DNA from: Paracoccus marinus
Lineage (GTDB): Bacteria; Pseudomonadota; Alphaproteobacteria; Rhodobacterales; Rhodobacteraceae
Reading direction: 5' to 3'
NCBI RefSeq assembly: GCF_007018965.1
Contig: NZ_VJYZ01000023.1
Span: forward strand, 123,928 to 187,927
DNA length: 64,000 bases
A program made the translations under genes and the position numbers. The notes beneath the pieces are model-generated. The model made no database searches. It was given only the letters and a program-made list of their open reading frames with translations, and had not been told where the DNA came from. Shown piece after piece: positions 58,447 to 64,000 of this stretch (the first letter of the stretch is position 1; each line of letters starts with the position of its first letter).

Positions 58447-61329
58447 ATGGCAAACAAGATGCTGATCGACGCAACCCATGCGGAAGAAACCCGCGTGGTC
58501 GTCGTGGACGGAACCAAGGTCGAGGAGTTCGACTTTGAAACGCTGAACAAGCGCCAGCTTGCCGGCAACATCTACCTGGCGAAGGTGACGCGGGTCGAAC
58601 CGTCGCTGCAGGCCGCCTTCATCGAATACGGCGGCAACCGCCACGGCTTCCTGGCCTTCGCGGAAATCCACCCCGACTATTACCAGATCCCTGCCGCCGA
58701 CCGCCGCGCCCTGATCGAGGAAGAGCGCGAGGCGGCCGAGGCTGCCGAGGCCGAGGAGGACGCAAGGGAGCGCCGCCAGCGCAGCCGTTCGCGCGCATCC
58801 GAGGCGCGTTCGGGCGACGCGGTGACGACCGAGGATCAGCCGGCCGAGGATCAGCCGGAAGCGCCCGGCGATGACTCGGAAGGCCGCGCGGACGCGGATC
58901 GCGGCGATGAGGCGCCTGCTGACGACGCAGGCGAACACCGCGGCGATGACGCGCCCGGCGAAACCGGGCCCAGCGACGACGTGCAGAACGCCGATGCCGC
59001 GCAGGACCAGTCCGCGTCCGACCGCGACGAGACCATCGAGTCGATCGCCGACGAGGACGTGGCCGAGGAAATCCGCCCCGCCAAGAAGCCCCGCGCGCGC
59101 CGCTACAAGATCCAGGAAGTCATCAAGGTCCGGCAGATCATGCTGGTCCAGGTCGTCAAGGAAGAGCGCGGCAACAAGGGCGCGGCGCTGACTACCTATC
59201 TGTCGCTTGCGGGCCGCTACTGCGTCCTGATGCCGAACACCGCGCGGGGCGGCGGGATTTCCCGCAAGATCACCAACGCCGCCGACCGCAAGAAGCTGAA
59301 GGACATCGCGTCCGAGCTTGAGGTGCCGAAGGGCGCGGGTCTCATCATCCGCACCGCCGGCAGCCAGCGCACCCGGACCGAGATCAAGCGCGACTACGAA
59401 TACCTGATGCGGCTGTGGGAACAGATCCGCGAGCTGACCTTCAAGTCCACCGCGCCCGCGCCGATCTACGAGGAAGGCGACCTCATCAAGCGGACCATCC
59501 GCGACCTTTACAGCAAGGACATCGACGAGGTTCTGGTCGAGGGCGAGCGCGGTTTCCGCACCGCCAAGGACTTCATGAAGATGATCATGCCGTCCCACGC
59601 CAAGAACGTGAAGCTGTACGACGACGCGATGCCGCTGTTCGCGCGCCACCAGGTCGAAGGCTACCTCGCGGGGATGTTCAACCCGGTCGTGCAGCTGAAA
59701 TCGGGCGGCTACATCGTCATCGGCGTGACCGAGGCGCTGGTCGCGATCGACGTGAACTCGGGCCGGGCGACCAAGGAAGGGTCCATCGAGGACACCGCCT
59801 ACAAGACGAACTGCGAGGCCGCGGACGAGATCGCGCGCCAGCTGCGCCTGCGCGACCTGGCCGGGCTGATCGTCATCGACTTCATCGACATGGACGAGCG
59901 CAAGAACAACGCGAGCGTCGAGAAGCGGTTCAAGGACCGGCTCAAGACCGACCGCGCCCGCATCCAGGTCGGCCGCATCTCGGGCTTCGGCCTGCTGGAG
60001 ATGTCGCGCCAGCGGCTGCGCCCGGGGATGCTGGAATCGACCACCCAGCCCTGCGCGCATTGCCACGGCACCGGCCTGATCCGGTCCGACGACAGCATGG
60101 CGCTGACCATCCTGCGCGCGATCGAGGAAGAAGGCACCCGCAAGCGCACCCGCGAGGTGCTGGTGCGCGCGCCCGTCGCCGTCGCCAACTTCCTGATGAA
60201 CCAGAAGCGCGAGCATGTCGGCATGATCGAGACCCGCTACGGCATGGCCGTGCGGGTCGAGGCGGACCCGGCGCTGATCTCGCCCGACTTCGCGATGGAG
60301 AAGTTCAAGACCGCGACCCGCAACGTGCCCGAAGCGCCGTCGAACGTCGTATCGGCAAGCGCCAGCCTGATGGCGCAGATCGACGACGAGGATCTGGACG
60401 CCGACATCGACGACGAGGACGAGGCCGAGGATGACGCGCCCGCGACCGAGGCGCGGAGCGACGACGACAGCCGGCGCGAAGGCCGCCGTGGCGAGCGCCG
60501 GGACGAACGCCGGGACGACCGACGGGACGAACGGCGCGAGGATCGGGCCGAGGGCGAGGGCGAAGGCGACGACGCCAACCGCTCCAAGCGCCGGCGGCGG
60601 CGTCGTCGGCGTGGTGGCCGCGGCGAGAATGGCGAGAACGGCGAGCATGGCGAGAACGGCGGGGCCAACGGTGCCGACGCCGGGCTGGACGAGGCGGTCG
60701 CCGACGGCTCGGCCGACGCCGCTTCCGACACCGACGAAGCTGCCCGCCCCGACATCGCCGGCGGCGACGGCGAGGAAACCGGCCGCCGCTCGCGCAGCCG
60801 CTCGCGTCGCGGCGGCCGGTCGCGCCGTGGTGCCGACGATGCGGGCGCAGACCGGCCGCTGACCGGCGAAGGTGCCGATAGCGGCGTCGACGCGGGCTTT
60901 GCTGCGGACTTCGGCGCGGGCTTCGACTCGGACGGGCAGGGCGGCGACGAGGCGGTCGCCGATGCGACGGACGAGGGGCTTGCCGCCCCCGTTCGCGGCG
61001 ACGAGGCGGGCGCAGAGCTGGCGGGGGCCGATCCGGCCAACGACAGCGCCGTCGCGCAGGCGGTGGAAACCTATGTCGAGGAGAACCGGGCCGAACCGGG
61101 ACCCGACGCAGCGCCGATGCCCCATATCGACGAGCCGGCCGAGGCCGAAGCGCCCGAACCCGAGGCGCTGACGATCCCCGGCGAAGCGCAGCCCGAACCC
61201 CAGTCGGAACCGCAACCCGAAGCGCAACCCGAGCCCCAGCCCGAGCCGCAGCCCGAACCCGCGCGCGAGCAGGCGGCCGAGGCGCCGGCCAAGCCGCGCC
61301 GCCGTGGCTGGTGGTCGTTCGGGTCGTGA
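58447..61329 (+). CDS. rne: Ribonuclease E
   Basis: The 960-residue endoribonuclease starts MANKMLIDATHAEETRVVVV at ATG 58447. The S1 domain (about 35-260) is interrupted by an acidic insertion of about 110 residues (about 95-205). The DNase-I-like catalytic part has Asp435 in 'AIDVNSGRATKEG' and Asp478 in 'IVIDFIDM', and the zinc link Cys536/Cys539 in 'PCAHCHGTG'. From about residue 640 the tail is disordered: acidic, Arg-rich (RRDERRDDRR type, RRRRRRGGR) and a terminal Pro-Glu-Gln repeat. It initiates mRNA decay and rRNA/tRNA processing; the tail should bind RNA and degradosome partners. Confidence 0.95.
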   Translation: MANKMLIDATHAEETRVVVVDGTKVEEFDFETLNKRQLAGNIYLAKVTRVEPSLQAAFIEYGGNRHGFLAFAEIHPDYYQIPAADRRALIEEEREAAEAAEAEEDARERRQRSRSRASEARSGDAVTTEDQPAEDQPEAPGDDSEGRADADRGDEAPADDAGEHRGDDAPGETGPSDDVQNADAAQDQSASDRDETIESIADEDVAEEIRPAKKPRARRYKIQEVIKVRQIMLVQVVKEERGNKGAALTTYLSLAGRYCVLMPNTARGGGISRKITNAADRKKLKDIASELEVPKGAGLIIRTAGSQRTRTEIKRDYEYLMRLWEQIRELTFKSTAPAPIYEEGDLIKRTIRDLYSKDIDEVLVEGERGFRTAKDFMKMIMPSHAKNVKLYDDAMPLFARHQVEGYLAGMFNPVVQLKSGGYIVIGVTEALVAIDVNSGRATKEGSIEDTAYKTNCEAADEIARQLRLRDLAGLIVIDFIDMDERKNNASVEKRFKDRLKTDRARIQVGRISGFGLLEMSRQRLRPGMLESTTQPCAHCHGTGLIRSDDSMALTILRAIEEEGTRKRTREVLVRAPVAVANFLMNQKREHVGMIETRYGMAVRVEADPALISPDFAMEKFKTATRNVPEAPSNVVSASASLMAQIDDEDLDADIDDEDEAEDDAPATEARSDDDSRREGRRGERRDERRDDRRDERREDRAEGEGEGDDANRSKRRRRRRRRGGRGENGENGEHGENGGANGADAGLDEAVADGSADAASDTDEAARPDIAGGDGEETGRRSRSRSRRGGRSRRGADDAGADRPLTGEGADSGVDAGFAADFGAGFDSDGQGGDEAVADATDEGLAAPVRGDEAGAELAGADPANDSAVAQAVETYVEENRAEPGPDAAPMPHIDEPAEAEAPEPEALTIPGEAQPEPQSEPQPEAQPEPQPEPQPEPAREQAAEAPAKPRRRGWWSFGS
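61194..61262 (+). repeat. Short coding repeat, PEPQ units in rne
   Basis: The end of rne contains imperfect 12-nt direct repeats (CCCGAACCCCAG-like) encoding six or so Pro-Glu-Pro-Gln units. They fall in the disordered C-terminal tail just before the final basic segment. Copy number may vary between strains. Confidence 0.6.
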
Positions 61330-61417
61330 CCGGGCGCGTCAGCCGCTGACGCAGCCGTGACAGATGCAGGCGCGGGCCGGGGTTTCCCGGCCCGTTCCTT
61401 TGCGACATGGTGCGCGC

Positions 61418-62155
61418 ATGTTTGGGACCGAGCTTGCAGACGCCGCCTTCCTGCCCGCCGCGATGATCGCCGCGACGGCCGGATTCCTGTCATTCCTGTC
61501 GCCGTGCGTGCTGCCGATCGTGCCGCCTTATCTGGCCTACATGACCGGGGTGAAGGTCAGCGGCCTCAGGGCCCGCGAACGCAGCGCCGTGCTGCCGGCG
61601 GTGTTCTTTGTCCTGGGCCTCAGCACCGTATTCCTGCTGTTGGGCTATGCCGCGTCGGCATTTGGCCGCGCCTTCCTCGCCTGGCAGCCGACGCTGGTGA
61701 CCGTCTCGGGCGTGTTCATCATCATCCTTGGCCTGCACTTCCTTCACGTGTTCCGCATCCCGCTGCTCGACCGCGAGGCGCGGCTGGACACGGGCGACAC
61801 GGGCGGATCGGCGCTTGGGGCCTATCTGCTGGGCCTCGCCTTCGCCTTTGGCTGGACGCCCTGCATCGGACCGCAGCTGTCGATGATCCTGACCCTCGCC
61901 GCGACAGACCCGCCGCGCGGCACCGGTCTGCTGGGCATCTATGCGCTGGGGCTCGGCATCCCGTTCCTGCTGTCGGCCATGTTCATCGAGCGGTCGATGG
62001 CGCTGATGAACCGGATCAAGCGGCACATGGGGCTGATCGAGCGCGTGTCGGGCGTCCTGCTGATCGCCGTGGGCGTGCTGCTGCTGACCGGCTGGCTCTC
62101 GATCATCAGCTACTGGCTGCTGGAAAACATCCCCGCGCTCGCCCGGATCGGCTGA
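61418..62155 (+). CDS. ccdA: Cytochrome c biogenesis protein CcdA
   Basis: The 245-residue membrane protein has six membrane segments and the two redox cysteines in 'LSPCVLPIVPPYLAY' near residue 28 and 'GWTPCIGPQLSMIL' near 148. CcdA carries electrons from cytoplasmic thioredoxin across the inner membrane to periplasmic thiol proteins for cytochrome c maturation. ATG 61418 was chosen from the family N-terminus (MFGTELADAAFLPAA); an in-frame ATG at 61364 would add 18 residues without homology. It follows rne by 88 nt. Confidence 0.92.
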   Translation: MFGTELADAAFLPAAMIAATAGFLSFLSPCVLPIVPPYLAYMTGVKVSGLRARERSAVLPAVFFVLGLSTVFLLLGYAASAFGRAFLAWQPTLVTVSGVFIIILGLHFLHVFRIPLLDREARLDTGDTGGSALGAYLLGLAFAFGWTPCIGPQLSMILTLAATDPPRGTGLLGIYALGLGIPFLLSAMFIERSMALMNRIKRHMGLIERVSGVLLIAVGVLLLTGWLSIISYWLLENIPALARIG

Positions 62156-62212
62156 CCGCTTGCATCGCCGCCCCGGCCCGGCCAGCCTGCCGCGAATGAC
62201 AGCGGGGGCCGC

Positions 62213-62641
62213 ATGAACGCGCAGGATCTGAACGACTATCTGGCCGAGGTGTTCCCCGAGGCGACCGGCTACACCGTCGAGGCGGCGGGCGGCGACGACC
62301 TGCGCGCGCGCCTGAGCGTGGGCGACCGCCACCTGCGGCCAGGCGGCACCGTGTCCGGCCCGACGATGTTCGAGCTGGCGGACTTCGCCATGTACGCGGC
62401 CGTCCTGTCGCGGATCGGACGGGTGCCGCTGGCGGTGACCACCAGCGCCAACATCGACTTCATGCGAAAGCCCGCCGCCGGGCGCGACCTGCTGGCATCG
62501 GTGCGGATGCTGAAGCTTGGACGGGTGCTGGCGGTCGGGGACGTGATGATCCGCTCGGACGGGTCCGACGCCATCGTGGCGAGGGCGTCGCTGACCTACG
62601 CGATTCCCCCGGACGCGCGCGAAAACGGCGGCTTGGCTTAA
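62213..62641 (+). CDS. PaaI-family hot-dog thioesterase
   Basis: The 142-residue hot-dog-fold protein has the PaaI/4HBT pattern '[20 protein letters not shown]' near residue 43, followed by '[20 protein letters not shown]' near 79. It probably hydrolyses acyl-CoA thioesters; the substrate is unknown. It starts with ATG 62213 after GGGGG and lies 58 nt after ccdA. The stop is followed within 70 nt by the rplM promoter. Confidence 0.87.
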   Translation: MNAQDLNDYLAEVFPEATGYTVEAAGGDDLRARLSVGDRHLRPGGTVSGPTMFELADFAMYAAVLSRIGRVPLAVTTSANIDFMRKPAAGRDLLASVRMLKLGRVLAVGDVMIRSDGSDAIVARASLTYAIPPDARENGGLA

Positions 62642-62703
62642 GGTATCATCTTACCTGTTTCGCAAGCCGTTGTTTCCAAAGCTGATTTTGCCACCCGCGC
62701 CGC

Positions 62704-62732
62704 TTGACCTGCGCTGCGCGATCCCGGATACA
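62704..62732 (+). promoter_or_regulatory. Probable sigma-70 promoter of rplM-rpsI
   Basis: TTGACC at 62704-62709 and GATACA at 62727-62732 are separated by 17 nt. The pair lies 40 nt upstream of the rplM start, as expected for the ribosomal protein operon promoter. Consensus-based only. Confidence 0.6.
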
Positions 62733-62771
62733 CCGCCGATCCGAATTACACATCCCCCGAAAGGGCGAAGC

Positions 62772-63236
62772 ATGAAGACCTATACCGCGAAACCGGCGGA
62801 CATCGACAAGAAGTGGATCCTGATCGACGCCGAGGGCGTCGTCCTGGGTCGCCTTGCCACGATCGTCGCGTCGCGCCTGCGTGGCAAGCACAAGCCGACC
62901 TTCACCCCGCACATGGACATGGGCGACAACGTCATCATCATCAACGCCGACAAGGTCCAGATGACTGGCGACAAGCGCGACGACAAGCGCTACTACTGGC
63001 ACACCGGCCACCCGGGCGGGATCAAGTTCCGCACCGCGCGCCAGGTGCTCGAAGGCGCCCACCCCGAACGCGTCGTCATCAAGGCGGTCGAGCGCATGAT
63101 CTCGCGCAACAAGCTGGGCAAGCAGCAGATGTCGAACCTGCGCGTCTATGCCGGCGAGCAGCACCCGCACGAGGCGCAGCAGCCCGAAGTGCTGGACGTC
63201 AAAGCGTTGAACCCCAAGAACACCCGGAGCGCCTGA
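62772..63236 (+). CDS. rplM: 50S ribosomal protein L13
   Basis: The 154-residue protein starts [20 protein letters not shown] and has the L13 signature '[17 protein letters not shown]' near residue 25 and '[20 protein letters not shown]' near 97. ATG 62772 is preceded by GGGCGAAG and fits the family start. L13 is an early-assembly 23S rRNA-binding protein. rpsI follows after two bases, the conserved rplM-rpsI pair. Confidence 0.98.
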   Translation: MKTYTAKPADIDKKWILIDAEGVVLGRLATIVASRLRGKHKPTFTPHMDMGDNVIIINADKVQMTGDKRDDKRYYWHTGHPGGIKFRTARQVLEGAHPERVVIKAVERMISRNKLGKQQMSNLRVYAGEQHPHEAQQPEVLDVKALNPKNTRSA

Positions 63237-63238
63237 CC

Positions 63239-63763
63239 ATGGCCGACGACATCAAATCCCTCGACCAGCTCAAGGACGCCGTGACCGCCAGCGCGGGCGG
63301 GGTCCAAGGGTCCACCTCGGACGAACAGCGCAGCTTCCAGCCGCTTGCCGCCCCGCGTGAGGCGCAGCGCGACGAGCTTGGCCGGTCCTACGCGACCGGC
63401 AAGCGCAAGGACGCGGTCGCCCGCGTCTGGGTCAAGCCCGGCTCGGGCAAGGTCACCGTGAACGGCAAGGACATGAAGGACTACTTCGCGCGTCCGGTGC
63501 TGCAGATGATCCTGCGCCAGCCGTTCGACGTGGCGGGCGTCGCCGACCAGTTCGACGTGAACGCGACCGTCGCCGGCGGCGGCCTGTCGGGCCAAGCCGG
63601 TGCGGTAAAGCACGGCATCTCGAAGGCGCTGCAGCTTTACGAACCCGGCCTGCGCGGCGCGCTCAAGGCGGCGGGCTTCCTGACCCGCGACAGCCGCGTC
63701 GTCGAACGGAAGAAATACGGCAAGGCAAAGGCCCGCCGGTCGTTCCAGTTCTCCAAACGCTGA
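63239..63763 (+). CDS. rpsI: 30S ribosomal protein S9
   Basis: The 174-residue protein has the S9 core from about residue 48 ('[17 protein letters not shown]') to the invariant C-terminus 'RRSFQFSKR', with '[19 protein letters not shown]' near 117. An N-terminal extension of about 45 residues, also seen in alphaproteobacterial S9, precedes the core. The C-terminal tail reaches the decoding centre and contacts P-site tRNA. It begins two bases after rplM and ends before a terminator. Confidence 0.98.
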   Translation: MADDIKSLDQLKDAVTASAGGVQGSTSDEQRSFQPLAAPREAQRDELGRSYATGKRKDAVARVWVKPGSGKVTVNGKDMKDYFARPVLQMILRQPFDVAGVADQFDVNATVAGGGLSGQAGAVKHGISKALQLYEPGLRGALKAAGFLTRDSRVVERKKYGKAKARRSFQFSKR

Positions 63764-63795
63764 TCCTTTGGCCGATCTGTCGGCATCGAGTGTTG

Positions 63796-63830
63796 GAAGG
63801 GCGCGGCATCTGCCGCGCCCTTCGTCGATT
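63796..63830 (+). terminator. Terminator-like hairpin after rpsI
   Basis: GAAGGGCGCGG at 63796-63806 pairs with CCGCGCCCTTC at 63813-63823 around a six-base loop, a very stable stem 33 nt after the rpsI stop. The following sequence has only a weak T content, so termination is likely but not textbook. From 63831 to the window end no gene is supported. Confidence 0.75.
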
Positions 63831-64000
63831 CCGGGGCGGGATTCGCGGGATCGACCGAGTCGGGCAGGGGCCAAGCCCCGCTTCCGTCATTTTCCTTTCG
63901 TGATTCCGTGTCAGATTCGTGCTGCGTGCGGGATTGCTGTGCCTAGCTGCGGTCTGGCCTGTTCTTCGGCCCTATGAATTTCGCTGTGATTTCAGCGGGT

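Noticed and set aside
58348..61227. A long minus-strand open frame antisense to rne
   Set aside because: Composition is typical of an antisense shadow, there is no recognisable domain, and rne on the plus strand is fully supported.

Overview
The window is about 64 kb of GC-rich DNA with dense, short-spaced genes, many ATGA/GTGA stop-start overlaps and a strong G/C third-position bias. The gene set points to an alphaproteobacterium of the Rhodobacteraceae/Paracoccaceae type: a eukaryotic-type NADP isocitrate dehydrogenase, adjacent lysC and ptsP, an RTX-Hint type secreted protein, a one-cysteine IscR-like regulator, DUF1178, and ttcA placed inside the rpmH-rnpA-yidD-yidC cluster. Genus is not decidable from the sequence alone.

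Region 1 (1-2339): a cobalamin riboswitch precedes mesX (DUF1852) and mesD (short MetE-like methionine synthase), a B12-independent methionine module under B12 control.

Region 2 (2340-29709): a probable genomic island. Its core (3886-28276) is a catabolic locus in two convergent operons. The plus operon (5235-15279) encodes a complete HAAT-type ABC importer, two AMP-forming acyl-CoA ligases and two thiolases, with an AraC-family regulator divergent at its head. The minus operon (27273 down to 15542) encodes a thiolase, two MaoC-fold hydratase subunits, an acyl-CoA dehydrogenase, an SDR, a second complete HAAT importer, a long-chain-type acyl-CoA ligase and an enoyl-CoA hydratase, with a divergent LysR-family regulator. 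Together they read as uptake, CoA activation and beta-oxidation-like shortening of a carboxylic acid whose identity cannot be seen. The core is flanked on both sides by decayed genes: a DUF3320 (helicase/endonuclease C-terminus) fragment and an IS3 fragment on the left; IS5, serine-resolvase and IS3 fragments on the right, followed by a tRNA-Cys whose 5' half is not recognisable.

Region 3 (29764-41094): housekeeping and surface genes: waaA (Kdo transferase), DUF1178, an RTX repeat protein that has lost the first half of its Hint domain, lysC, ptsP (nitrogen PTS enzyme I), a YegD-like Hsp70, tRNA-Arg(ACG) and a sensor histidine kinase.

Region 4 (41095-47561): rpmH-rnpA-yidD-small membrane protein-ttcA-yidC-MOSC-engB-argB, a tightly overlapped cluster for ribosome, RNase P, membrane-protein insertion, tRNA thiolation and arginine synthesis.

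Region 5 (47712-63823): sixA, an IscR-like regulator, two alpha/beta hydrolases, icd, a Tat-exported metallo-beta-lactamase-fold protein, purQ, a DctB/DctD-like two-component pair (the regulator lacks GAFTGA), OsmC, rne with a long leader, ccdA, a PaaI thioesterase and rplM-rpsI. Long open frames lying antisense to the RTX gene, rne and the purQ/DctB-like region are codon-bias shadows and were left out.
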